Shown here piece after piece: positions 36,127 to 44,760 of a stretch of 64,000 bases of DNA. The stretch covers positions 124,001 to 188,000 of the forward strand of contig NZ_JAHOOZ010000003.1 in NCBI RefSeq assembly GCF_019075875.1, in the 5' to 3' direction. The notes under the pieces were generated by a model. The model ran no database searches. It had not been told where the DNA came from and saw only the letters and a list, made by a program, of their open reading frames with translations. The stretch comes from Novosphingobium sp. G106 (GTDB lineage Bacteria > Pseudomonadota > Alphaproteobacteria > Sphingomonadales > Sphingomonadaceae). Within the stretch, counting starts at the first letter, position 1; every line of letters begins with the position of its first letter. The position numbers were made by a program, and so were the translations under genes.

Positions 36127-37125
36127 CTAGAGCGCATCGAGAAAGCCAGCAGCCGATCCTCCGGGTCGAACCGCGCCGGCCGCTTCCCATTATGCGGCTG
36201 TAGCTTGGCGAGTGCAGCGGTCTTGAGCGCAATATGGGCATGGAGATAGGTCTGCGTCGTCAGGACCGACTCATGCCCGAGCCGCAGCGCGATCACCGAG
36301 AGATCGACGCCCGCCTGGAGCTGTTCCATCGCGGCGGTATGCCGAAGGACATGCGGCGATATCCGCTTGTGGCGCAGCGACGGGCAATGCGCGCGCGCCG
36401 TCCGAACGTGCTTGGCGAGCAGATACTGGATCGCATCGGGGCTGAGGCGGCCACCGTGGATGGTTGGAAACAGCGCTGATGCTCCGCTGCGTGCGGGCTC
36501 CTTTAGCCAACCCTGCATTGCCGCGCGAACCTGACCTGCGAGCGGTGCACCGTTCCTTGCGGCCCTTGCCGACGCACCGGACATGCGCGCCGGTGTCCAG
36601 CGTGATGGCGCTGCGATCGAGGCTGGCAATCTCCGAAAGACGCAGGCCCGTCTGGATCGCGAAGAGCAGCAGCATACGATCGCGGCGGCCGATCCAGCAT
36701 GTTCGGTCTGGTGCGGCGAGGATCGCGTCGATCTCCGGGCGCGACAGGAAATGGACCTCACGCTTCTTGGTGAGCTTGCCGGGGATGGCGAGAATGCGCT
36801 GTATCTGCCCACTGCTTGCCGGTTCCTCGAAGGCGAGAAAACGGAAAAAGGCCCGTATCGCGGTGAGCCGGAGGTCGCGGGTCTAGGTTCCGATCGCGCG
36901 GTCCGCTTCGAGATCGTCGAGGAAAGCGATGATGAAGGGGGCATCGAGATCGGCGAGATCGAGGTCCGAAGGCGGCTTCCCGAGCCTGCGCTGGGCAAAG
37001 CAAAGCAGCAGCCGGAACGTGTCGCGGTAGGAGGCGACGGTGTGCGGGCTGACCCCGCGCTGATGCATGAGGCGCTGCGCAAAATAGCGCTCGATCAGCG
37101 GCGCAATGGGCGGGGACCGGGTCAT
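36127..37125 (-). pseudogene. RIT-type tyrosine recombinase (third gene of the trio), broken
   Basis: From ATG 37125 the frame reads MTRSPPIAPLIERYFAQRLMHQRGVSPHTVASYRDTFRLLLCFAQRRLG...FLDDLEADRAIGT, then TAG (36883-36885) where Arg is expected. It continues RDLRLTAIRAFFRFLAFEEPASSGQIQRILAIPGK, TGLRLSEIASLDR (catalytic Arg) and GKGRKERC. A frameshift near 36545 precedes APLAGQVRAAMQGWL, ISPHVLRHTAAMEQLQAGVD and LGHESVLTTQTYLHAH (with the catalytic Tyr). A further lost base near 36141 hides the natural stop at 36127. Three lesions make it inactive. Confidence 0.85.
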
Positions 37126-37400
37126 GACGCCTGCTCCCACCGGGCATCGAGCCGCCGCGCAGCATGCCCCATCAGCTCGGGACAGGCCGAGATACCAGTA
37201 TGTGCAGCTCGTATGGCTGTGCCCCAGATAGGTCGACAGGATAGGCAATCGCTGCTCGACATCGTCACCGGCACGATACCAGCGCAGCAGCGTGGCGACC
37301 GCATAGCTGTGGCGCAGGTCGTGAATGCGCGGGCCGCGATAGGCGTCGCCGGAAGTGACACGGGCGAAGTGGTCCAGTTGCAATGATAGTTTTTCCGACG
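37122..37400 (-). pseudogene. RIT-type tyrosine recombinase (second gene), C-terminal tail
   Basis: The tail reads DHFARVTSGDAYRGPRIHDLRHSYAVATLLRWYRAGDDVEQRLPILSTYLGHSHTSCTYWYL. After a one-base loss it continues SACPELMGHAARRLDARWEQAS, ending at the TGA that overlaps the next start (ATGA 37122-37125). HDLRHS and the Tyr in CTYWYL are the catalytic C-terminal motifs. The rest of this gene and the first gene of the trio are missing. Confidence 0.8.
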
Positions 37401-37424
37401 GATTTTCCTTGTTGAGGAGGTATC

Positions 37425-37472
37425 GAAGCGCTTGGGGTTGGTGGTCCAGGTCCAGCATTAGCTTCCGACTTG
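37425..37472 (+). repeat. 48-bp direct repeat, copy 1 (other copy 55976-56023)
   Basis: The 48 bases GAAGCGCTTGGGGTTGGTGG... to ...TTCCGACTTG are identical and in the same orientation at 55976-56023. The flanks differ. The pair brackets an 18.5-kb stretch with the GGDEF-EAL, PilZ, FixJ and both kinase genes. It is probably the end of an insertion sequence that I cannot name. Confidence 0.85.
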
Positions 37473-37571
37473 ATGCCGTCGGGAGGAGCATTTGTGGGAC
37501 TGTTCAATAAGGTTAGCGCCGATGAAGCGTGTGATAGCGGCCTTGTTCGCGGAGATGCTGAGACGGCCAGT

Positions 37572-40151
37572 TCACCTGGCCTTTCCAAGCGGGCACGTCG
37601 ACATTTTGTCGAAGCTGACCTTGGGAGCGGACGTGAACTGCGCGAGGTCAATAACACCGCTCGCTGGTAATGCTTTGGAGTACAGGAAACCTTGTCCGTA
37701 TATGCATCCAAGGGAGAGCAGGACTGCTTCTTGCAGTTTGCTCTCGATACCCTCTGCGACAACCTCGATGTCCAAGCTGCGCCCGAGGTTTACAACTGCT
37801 TCGACGATGGCCGCGTCGCCGCCCCCCGAGACCATGCCTCCTACAAAGCTCTGATCGATCTTGATGACATCGACTGGGAACTGTTTCAGATGACGGAGCG
37901 AAGCATAGCCCGTTCCAAAATCGTCAAGCGCAATCCGAATGCCTTCTTCGCTCAGCAGCTTTAGGGCGCGCTCTACACATTCGGCGCCTCGCCCTAAAAA
38001 CACCGTTTCAGTAACTTCCAACTGGATCTTGCTCGTTGGCACTTTGGCTGCCTGCAAACGGTCAAGGAGCCGTTCGCCAAACTGATCCCCACGGAACTCG
38101 GCTGCCGAAGCGTTTATCGCCACATGTCCGAATGAAATTCCCCGATCCATCCAGCCACGTACGTCATTGATTACGCGGTCAATCATGCGCTCACTGATCT
38201 CGCAGGCAACTTCCAAATCATCAAAGGCTGCAGCAATACTGCCCGGCAGGTGAACCGCACCGTCTCGGCCGTGTTTCCATCTGAGCAGTGCTTCGAACCC
38301 ATATATGCATTCGTCCTTGAGCCGGACTTTCGGCTGATAGTAGGGAATTATTTGATCGGTCCGCACCGCGCGTCTTGCAGCCGCCACCATGGAGAGGCGC
38401 TTTTGCAAGTCTGCACGGTGTTGTGATTCGAAGACTACGAGATCGCCCCGATGCGAACCTTTGGCAACATTGAGGGCAATGTCAGCATGCTTAAGCAACT
38501 CTTGCGGTTCGCACCCATGGGCGGGAAAGAGTGCAGAACCAATGCTCACGCGAAAATCCAGGATACTTCCGTCATGCACAAAGGGCTGTTTCAGCGTCTT
38601 CAAAATCAGTTTGGCACGGAGTTTGAGCTGCTGTTCGTCGATCACGTCGTGCAAGATCAGGGCAAACTCATCACCGCCCAATCTGGCAACAAGGTCTTGA
38701 TCCGATACGCAGTCGGTCAGCCGGGCGGCAAATGTCCTGAGTAGAGCGTCACCAGCATCATGGCCTAGTGTGTCGTTGACCTGCTTGAAGTCGTCTAAGT
38801 CTAATAGCAAAACCGCGAGTTGCACATCTTCAAGCTTTGATGCCTGCAGCGCTTCCTGGAGTGATTGCTGGAACAAGGAGCGATTAGGTAGATGCGTCAG
38901 CGGATCGCGGGTCGCGGCCCAGACCAGTTGCCGTTCAGTACTCTTGCGTTCGCTGAGGTCTTGCATCGCCCCTACCATGCGAACAGCCGCGCCGGCATGG
39001 TCACGTAAGAGGTAACCACGGTAGTAGATCTCCGCGTAGCTCCCGTCGGCCCGCTGAAAGCGATACTCCCCCACATATTGCGAGGACCCGCTGCGAAAAA
39101 ACTCCTCAACGTCCGCGACGATGCGGTCCCGGTCGTCGGGATGAATCCTGTCCTGCCACCATCGCCCCGTGGACCCCATCTCCGCCTTGTACCCGAAACA
39201 AGTGTGCAGCGCTTCGTTCCAAATCAGCTGGTCGGAGACGAGGTCCCAGTCCCAGATTAGGTCCATTGTTGCCTTGGTCGCCAGTCGATACCGCTCTTCG
39301 GTCTCACGAATGCGCTGCTCGGCCAATACATGATCATGAACGTCTCCAATGAAACCTTCGAGACAAAGCGGTTTTCCACCTTCGTTGTACGCCGCCTTGC
39401 CGCGCTCCTCGACCCACCGGATTTCGCCCGTCCTACGCACGATGCGGTACCGAAGCGAGTAGGGTATCTTGGATGCGACCGATCGGGCTACGGTGGCTAT
39501 GGCACGGTGCCTGTCTTCGGGATGGATAACGTCTTCCCAGGAGATTAGGCCCATAGCGAAGTGTCTCCGACTATAGCCGGTAAGCGAAATCGCCGCCTCG
39601 CTGACCAAGGACATCTGCCAGGGTGGCTGGATCTCCCAGCGATAGACAATGCCGGGAAGAGCGTCGATAATTGCTCTCAGCTGGCGCTTGCTCTCGGCCA
39701 GGGCACCTTGGGCACGCTTGCGGCCGGTGACATCGAAAACGATGCCGGCGAGAAAGCTTTCCTCACCTTCGCTCGCCGACAGCGGCCGCGCCAGACTCCG
39801 CTGCCATCTGATATCCCCGTCAGTTCCCACGGCGCGGAACTCGGCGTCATAGTTCGTCCCCTCTTCGAAGCTCCGCCCTATGCTCGCCGCCAACCATTCT
39901 CGATCGTCCTCATGAACAGGCAAAAGAGCACCGGAGGTTACAGGCACCGCCTCCGCGCCAACGATCACGCTGGTCACAGTGTCCCAGGTCGCTATGCCAG
40001 TGAGCCTGTCGAGCCGCCACGTTCCCAGTTTCACATCCTCCAGAGCCGATATCAGAAAATTGGTTATACCGAGGCGTTCAAGCTCCTCCAGACCCGCCGG
40101 CTCTGCGCAATCGATCCAGGCGTTGAGTTCTGCTGATCCAGGTAGTTGCAT
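37572..40151 (-). CDS. PAS-PAS-PAS-GGDEF-EAL cyclic-di-GMP turnover protein
   Basis: The 859-residue cytoplasmic protein has three PAS/PAC units (about residues 30-150, 152-280 and 284-405). The GGDEF domain (about 412-575) has an intact LGGDEF at residues 491-496. The EAL domain (about 595-850) has EALLR at 620-624, INAS near 680, VTET near 714, DDFGTGYAS at 743-751, KIDQSF near 766 and VAEGIES. All the usual EAL metal- and substrate-binding motifs are present, so phosphodiesterase activity is likely. The GGDEF domain may be active or a GTP sensor. No membrane segment is seen. The gene follows the PilZ gene (40167) by 15 bp in the same direction, so they form an enzyme-receptor pair. Confidence 0.92.
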   Translation of the reverse strand: MQLPGSAELNAWIDCAEPAGLEELERLGITNFLISALEDVKLGTWRLDRLTGIATWDTVTSVIVGAEAVPVTSGALLPVHEDDREWLAASIGRSFEEGTNYDAEFRAVGTDGDIRWQRSLARPLSASEGEESFLAGIVFDVTGRKRAQGALAESKRQLRAIIDALPGIVYRWEIQPPWQMSLVSEAAISLTGYSRRHFAMGLISWEDVIHPEDRHRAIATVARSVASKIPYSLRYRIVRRTGEIRWVEERGKAAYNEGGKPLCLEGFIGDVHDHVLAEQRIRETEERYRLATKATMDLIWDWDLVSDQLIWNEALHTCFGYKAEMGSTGRWWQDRIHPDDRDRIVADVEEFFRSGSSQYVGEYRFQRADGSYAEIYYRGYLLRDHAGAAVRMVGAMQDLSERKSTERQLVWAATRDPLTHLPNRSLFQQSLQEALQASKLEDVQLAVLLLDLDDFKQVNDTLGHDAGDALLRTFAARLTDCVSDQDLVARLGGDEFALILHDVIDEQQLKLRAKLILKTLKQPFVHDGSILDFRVSIGSALFPAHGCEPQELLKHADIALNVAKGSHRGDLVVFESQHRADLQKRLSMVAAARRAVRTDQIIPYYQPKVRLKDECIYGFEALLRWKHGRDGAVHLPGSIAAAFDDLEVACEISERMIDRVINDVRGWMDRGISFGHVAINASAAEFRGDQFGERLLDRLQAAKVPTSKIQLEVTETVFLGRGAECVERALKLLSEEGIRIALDDFGTGYASLRHLKQFPVDVIKIDQSFVGGMVSGGGDAAIVEAVVNLGRSLDIEVVAEGIESKLQEAVLLSLGCIYGQGFLYSKALPASGVIDLAQFTSAPKVSFDKMSTCPLGKAR

Positions 40152-40166
40152 TCCAATCTCGCGATC

Positions 40167-40778
40167 CTAGGAGGGGAGGAAGAGAGTTTGCGTTGGGTTC
40201 GGGGCGGCGCCGTTCATCGCCGCTGCCGCGGATGCTAGCGGACGAGCAAGGAGACCGCGTACCTCGTCGGCGAAAAAGAGTGCGGCTGCCAGGGCTATGC
40301 TCGCGATCCACGCAAATTGGAGCACGCTCGCTAGATGTCGATTCGTTAGATAATTTTCTCCAGGTCGCCGCCCTGGCGGCTGGGCCTGTGCCCGAGCGGG
40401 CTTCGAGCGTTTAGCGGCGGCCCGAGGCGGCTCCCCCAATAGAAGCGGCACATCGATGATGTCCCGTGTGCGGATGCCGAACCGTTCCCCGCCGCACCAG
40501 ACGACTCGGCCAACCAAAACCTGCGAGCCGCAGCGAACCTCGACATAGCGCCCCCGCTCAAGGGACGCGCTGCATTGTGCCCCGAGGCCTTGGGAGGAAA
40601 CATTGCATATCAAGAGGTTCACCCAGCTTTCGCCCGTTTGCATGCGACCTTGCAAAGCGACTTCGAGGCGCGCCTCGCGGGAACGCGATTCGGCGCCACC
40701 GTAGCCTGCTGGACGTCGATCAGGAGCCTTAATTGGTCCGCGTGTCCCGTGCTCCACACTTTTAGGTATCGTCCGCAT
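40167..40778 (-). CDS. PilZ-domain protein with C-terminal membrane helix
   Basis: The 203-residue protein has RSREARLEVALQGRM followed by NLLICNVSSQGLGAQC, a PilZ domain at residues about 30-120 with the NxSxxG part clear and an R-rich first motif. A basic Pro-rich linker follows, then one hydrophobic helix (FAWIASIALAAALFF) near residue 170. ATG 40778 follows GGTGAGGTGGCG, a better start than the upstream ATG, which adds 38 residues. It is upstream of and probably cotranscribed with the GGDEF-EAL gene. A membrane-tethered c-di-GMP receptor paired with its own turnover enzyme is a plausible reading. Confidence 0.78.
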   Translation of the reverse strand: MRTIPKSVEHGTRGPIKAPDRRPAGYGGAESRSREARLEVALQGRMQTGESWVNLLICNVSSQGLGAQCSASLERGRYVEVRCGSQVLVGRVVWCGGERFGIRTRDIIDVPLLLGEPPRAAAKRSKPARAQAQPPGRRPGENYLTNRHLASVLQFAWIASIALAAALFFADEVRGLLARPLASAAAAMNGAAPNPTQTLFLPS

Positions 40779-41435
40779 CGCCACCTCACCGGTCCAAGCC
40801 AGCCTCGACTTGAGTGAGGCCGCACCCCTTACCAAAGTTTTACCGAGGCGCCCCCGCATGGTGACTACCGTAGAGTCATGGCAGCACGCCAACTATGTCG
40901 CCCCGGGCAACTCTTGAAACAATTCGTGTCGCAAAGGTAAGGCAGTTCTCGGACGCGCTCCAGGCTATTGAAGCGCAGGATCAGAGGCCAACGAACCTAG
41001 TCAGTGCAACTTCTGACCCAGGCCGACCTCACCTTTTCCATCAGCCTATTGCGGGGCAGGTCCGCACCAGCGGTCGCTACGACTCGACATTTTACCTGCT
41101 ACTGTCCAGAGTCCTCCAGTAAGGCGACAACACCTGCAACGAACCGGTGCTTCGATCCGTGGGTGGCCCGGGAACCGTTTAGGCTTTCCTCGCGTCGAGA
41201 GGCATGAGTGGCATGTTCGGCCTTTTGACGCTGCCAGGCGCGTCGACCTTGCGAGAATGCCGCCCTCGGCCGCGGGGCTTGACGACGGCCGTACCAAGCT
41301 GAAGATTGGGTTTTGACAGTGGAACTTAATTTCTCGCATCAAGCCTGCATCGAACGTCATTCCTGCACGCTAATTGACCGGGCTCTTTAATATGCCGCCA
41401 ATAGTTCAGTGGGGCTTCAAGGCGGTTGGGTCAAA
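40779..41435. other. Gap between PilZ and FixJ-like genes
   Basis: About 650 bases without a supported gene. Both flanking genes point left, so the promoter of the PilZ operon should be in the first part. A frame of about 100 codons on the minus strand at 41046-41360 has no motif. Confidence 0.35.
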
Positions 41436-42083
41436 TCAATTTCGTGCGTTCATACCATGCATAGCATAGTTTATTTCCAGTAAATCAACAAGATTTTTCG
41501 CACCGAGCTTGTTCATCATATCAATCCGGTAGCTTTGTACGGTTCTATAGCTGATGCCGTATCGAATGGCCATCTCCTTACTTGTTAACCCCTCTATAAC
41601 CCCGGTAAATACTTGCTTCTGTCGGGGGCTTAATGATGAAAAAATACGATGGCCTGCCTTTCTGTGTTGCGATTTAACGACAGTATCCGGCAACTTTTCG
41701 AACGCGACTCGAAGAACTTCATCTAGGGCTTCGACCGTGAATGGCTTCTCCAGAAAATCTATCGCACCGAGCCTCATTGCCTGAACCGCAAGAGGAATCT
41801 CCCCGTGCGCGGTCATGATAGCGACGGGCCAATGGCAATCGCGCTCGCGGAGCATAGCGAGTAGATCAATGCCGCCAATACAGGGCATCCGGATGTCGAG
41901 GAGTATGAAGCCAGGCGGGAGCTCGTCGATCTCACGGAGTAGATCGTGCGATTCCGCGAACGGACGCACCTGCACGCCTCCGGCGGACAGAAGCGTCACA
42001 ACGGAAACGCGAAAATCACGATCATCATCCACAACATATACGACCGGAGGCCCAAATTCTATTCGCGGCACGTTAGAGCCCAT
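41436..42083 (-). CDS. FixJ/NarL-type response regulator
   Basis: The 215-residue protein has an N-terminal receiver domain with the acidic pocket VVDDD (residues 18-22), the phosphoacceptor D63 in ILLDIRMP, T91 in IMTAHGE and K113 in LEKPF. The C-terminal LuxR-type helix-turn-helix is SPRQKQVFTGVIEGLTSKEMAIRYGISYRTVQSYRIDMMNKLGAKNLVDLLEI. It matches FixJ-class regulators in layout and length. No kinase is adjacent, but two FixL-like kinases (46890 and 54128) lie in the same island and are candidate partners. No strong ribosome site is seen before ATG 42083. Confidence 0.9.
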   Translation of the reverse strand: MGSNVPRIEFGPPVVYVVDDDRDFRVSVVTLLSAGGVQVRPFAESHDLLREIDELPPGFILLDIRMPCIGGIDLLAMLRERDCHWPVAIMTAHGEIPLAVQAMRLGAIDFLEKPFTVEALDEVLRVAFEKLPDTVVKSQHRKAGHRIFSSLSPRQKQVFTGVIEGLTSKEMAIRYGISYRTVQSYRIDMMNKLGAKNLVDLLEINYAMHGMNARN

Positions 42084-42519
42084 CGCTTTAATCCGGACGT
42101 TTCAGGAGCTAGGATCGGGCCTTGCCATCGGCTCCCTACGCAGCAAAATCAAGCCTTTGTCTTTACCGTTCGTATACGGTAGCGGGGCTGTCGGGGATGC
42201 GGCCGGCGAGAGTTCTCCACGAGCCACGGGCATATCATCAGGCGAAAATGGGAGGCACCGATGCCAATATATATATAACGATGACGATCGACGTTTCCTA
42301 GCCCGTTTTATGCGTCCAGGGTTATTTGAAGGGTTGGCGGGAGTAGCGTAAAGCTCTGTTCTAACGTAAGAAATTGGGTATCTAAGCCGTCCCTGCTCCG
42401 GGACAGAAAATGCCAAGTGCTACATCCGCCATGCACGGCGTTATCTCAAGCTAATTTCGATTCCCAGCGGTCAGACGAAGAAAGTCACAGCTGCCTTCGA
42501 CGGCGGTCGGCGAAGATAT
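42084..42519. other. Upstream region of the FixJ-like gene
   Basis: The region is about 430 bases. It contains a short AT dinucleotide run (ATATATATA at about 42271-42279). No gene is supported. The FixJ promoter is expected on the minus strand near 42090-42200. Confidence 0.35.
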
Positions 42520-42690
42520 GCCGCCGCCATGGGATCAGCGGGCGACCCTCTACAAGTATAAGGCCAAGTTCGGCGGCCTGGAAGTGCCCGAGGCCAGGCG
42601 GCTGCACGCGCTCGAGGATGAGAATGCAAGGCTGAAGAAGCTGCTGGCCGAGGCGATGCTCGACAACGTGGTGGTGAAGGATCGCCGACG
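42520..42690 (+). pseudogene. IS3-family OrfA fragment
   Basis: The frame reads PPPWDQRATLYKYKAKFGGLEVPEARRLHALEDENARLKKLLAEAMLDNVVVKD. The ATxYKxKxKFGGLEVxEAxRLxxLEDENxRLKKLLAEAMLDN motif is the HTH and leucine-zipper part of an IS3 OrfA. The first residues are out of frame and OrfB is absent. Confidence 0.8.
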
Positions 42691-42739
42691 ATGCCGGCGC
42701 CCTTCGGCCGCTCGGCGGCCGTGCTCCGTTCGGCCAGCC

Positions 42740-43058
42740 GCGTGACCTGATCCGCAAGGTCCTGCCCGACTGTGCGATCGACCTCGACACCCACAGCTAC
42801 TCGGTACCCTGGCGCATGGCCGGAGAGACCGTCCAGGTTGTGGCTCTCGCCGGCCGAGTCATCGTACGCCATGTCGGCGAGGTCGTCGCCGACCATCCTG
42901 TGTGCGACGGGCGCCGGCAACGGATCGTCGACCGGACGCATATGGCGGGTCTGGTGGGCACAGGCTCCTTCTGTGCGGCGACGTCACCGCCGATACCGTC
43001 GCCAGCCTTGCTGCACCGCTCGCCTAGCACGAGGCTCTGGTCGGAGGGGGGCTGGTGA
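42740..43058 (+). pseudogene. istA: IS21-family IstA, C-terminal fragment
   Basis: The frame reads LPDCAIDLDTHSYSVPWRMAGETVQVVALAGRVIVRHVGEVVADHPVCDGRRQRIVDRTHMAGLVG and, after a frameshift, ends LVGGGW at the ATG of istB. SYSVPWR and RVIVRHxGxVVADH are typical of the IstA beta-barrel C-terminus. The integrase core is missing. It belongs with the istB pieces that follow. Confidence 0.8.
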
Positions 43059-43530
43059 TGACGGCGATGGAGCATGAGGCGCTGGTTGGCGATGCTGGAC
43101 CGGCTCCAGCTCTCGGCGATCCGGGACCAGCTCGACACGCTGCTCGACGAAGCGGCGCGCTCGAAAATGACCCTACGCGAAGCGCTCGCCTTCTTTATCT
43201 CCCGAGAGATCGCGCGTCGCGACGAGCACCGCATCTCCATTGCAAGCAAGCTTGCCCAGTTCCCGTTCGTGCGCGAGATCGACGCTTCGAGTTCGACGCT
43301 CAGCCTTCGCTCGAATCCTGGCCAGATCCGCGAACTCGTGACGTGCCGCTGGAATCGCGCACTTCGACACGACGCTGTTCCTCGGGCCTCCTAGAACCGG
43401 CAAGACGCACTTGAAGGTAGCCTTGGACCGCGAAGCGATCCGGTAGAACTACTCGGTCCAGTTCGTCACCGCGGCAACGCTGGTGGCAATGCTGGCGAAG
43501 GCCCACCGCGACGGTGTCAACGGGCAACGA
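43055..43530 (+). pseudogene. istB: IS21-family IstB, first half, frameshifted
   Basis: The frame reads MLDRLQLSAIRDQLDTLLDEAARSKMTLREALAFFISREIARRDEHRISIASKLAQFPFVREID, then a shift, FDAQPSL, GQIRELVTCRW, then LFLGPPRTGKTHL (degenerate Walker A, with GKT kept) and YSVQFVTAATLVAMLAKAHRDG. Several indels and one TAG disrupt it. At about 43530 it is interrupted by the ISL3 element and resumes at 45815. Confidence 0.82.
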
Positions 43531-44106
43531 ACTTTCCTCAGATGTGGGTTCTCCCACAATTTCGGCGCAGGCAGGGAACGAACCATGAATCTGGTTGCTT
43601 CACAGAGGCTCCAGAGAGAGGGAGCCTTACCCAACAATGCCCAAACATATCCTGCCGCTCATCCCACGCGAGCTGCTCGTTGAGCAGGTCATTCTCGATG
43701 CCGAGCGCATTGTAATCAATTGTCGATCTCGACCGCCCGCTCCGCGCTGTCCAAGCTGTCGGCGTGCGTCGTCGCGAATGCACAGTAGATACCGGCGGCG
43801 CATCGCTGATCTCCCGTGGCAGCGGCGCCCGGTAATACTATGCGTTCATGTCCGCCGGCTGCGGTGTATCAACCGGAGGTGCGCGCAGCGTATCTTCGCC
43901 GAGCGCGCCGAGAGTTTCGCCAGCGGCCACGCTCGCCGGACGAAGCGCCTGCGCGACATTCAGCGTTCGGTTGGTCTCTCGGCGGCGAAGCGGGCGCTCG
44001 TCTCATCGAGCGGCTCAGCATGCCGGTCAGCGCCGACACGATGCGCCGGATCGTCAATGCCGAGGGTCAGGTGAAACACGGCGCCCCGCGCGTCCTCGAC
44101 GTTGAC

Positions 44107-44136
44107 GATTGGGATTGGGATTGGGATTGGGATTGG
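44107..44136 (+). repeat. (GATTGG)x5 in the ISL3 catalytic region
   Basis: Five perfect tandem copies of GATTGG encode DWDWDWDWDW where ISL3 transposases normally have one D-x-W pair (DDWAWRKG-like). The expansion keeps the frame and adds several Asp-Trp pairs beside a catalytic aspartate. Confidence 0.9.
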
Positions 44137-44243
44137 CGAAAAGGGCAACGAGGCGGCACGGTGCTGGTCGATCTCGAGGCCAACCAAGTCGTGGATCTTT
44201 TGCCGAATCGAGAGTGCGACACTTGCCGCCTGGCTGAATGACT

Positions 44244-44760
44244 GACCGGCTGACGCCGGTAGGATCAAGCGGAGGGGCTGAAGCCGTCCTTGTGGGTATG
44301 TCGGTCAAGATAGCGCATGATGATTTCGTCGGTAATGTTGCCGGATGTGGTCGAGCAGTAGCCTCTTTCGCCAAAATCGTTGTCCCAGTAGCGCTTGCGG
44401 AGGTGCTCGAACTCCTGCTGGATTTTACGTGAGGAGCGCCCCTTGGCCCAGCGCACAAAGTCGCTGACCGAGACGTGCGGCGGAATTTCAACGAACATGT
44501 GGACATGATCGCGCGACAAAGCACCGTTGACGATGGTCACGCCCATTTCGTCACAGACTTGCCGGATGATCTCGCGCACCCGCAGGCGGACCTCCCCGTG
44601 CAGCATCTTGAACCGGTACTTCGGCGCCGAGACGAGATGGTAGCGATGATGAAAAGTCGTGTGACAACGCTCTTGATGGCGCGAGTCTGTGGCTGAAGCC
44701 AGCATCCGACTGAAGTCGGAGGGGTTCCTCCCAAAAGCGGGTCTCTAAACTCCAACCCTG
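44244..44760 (-). mobile_element. IS200-type element (about 0.5 kb) with hairpin ends
   Basis: ISL3 protein similarity stops at about 44243 (AAWLN) and resumes at about 44765 (ARDRAGG). The insert carries TnpA and a perfect 6-bp-stem hairpin near each end. The exact cleavage sites are not resolved. Confidence 0.75.
44265..44705 (-). CDS. tnpA: IS200/IS605-family TnpA (HUH single-strand transposase)
   Basis: The 146-residue Y1 transposase cuts and joins single-stranded DNA at hairpin-marked ends. It has YHLVSAPKYRFKML, the HUH metal site HVHMF in ALSRDHVHMFVEIPP, and a catalytic Tyr, probably in FGERGYCSTTSGN. Length is normal and the frame is open. Subterminal hairpins lie at both ends: 44705-44720 (TCCGAC-TGAA-GTCGGA) and 44245-44260 (ACCGGC-TGAC-GCCGGT). 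No TnpB is present. The element sits inside the ISL3 transposase gene, so it is the youngest layer here and looks capable of moving. Confidence 0.9.
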   Translation of the reverse strand: MLASATDSRHQERCHTTFHHRYHLVSAPKYRFKMLHGEVRLRVREIIRQVCDEMGVTIVNGALSRDHVHMFVEIPPHVSVSDFVRWAKGRSSRKIQQEFEHLRKRYWDNDFGERGYCSTTSGNITDEIIMRYLDRHTHKDGFSPSA

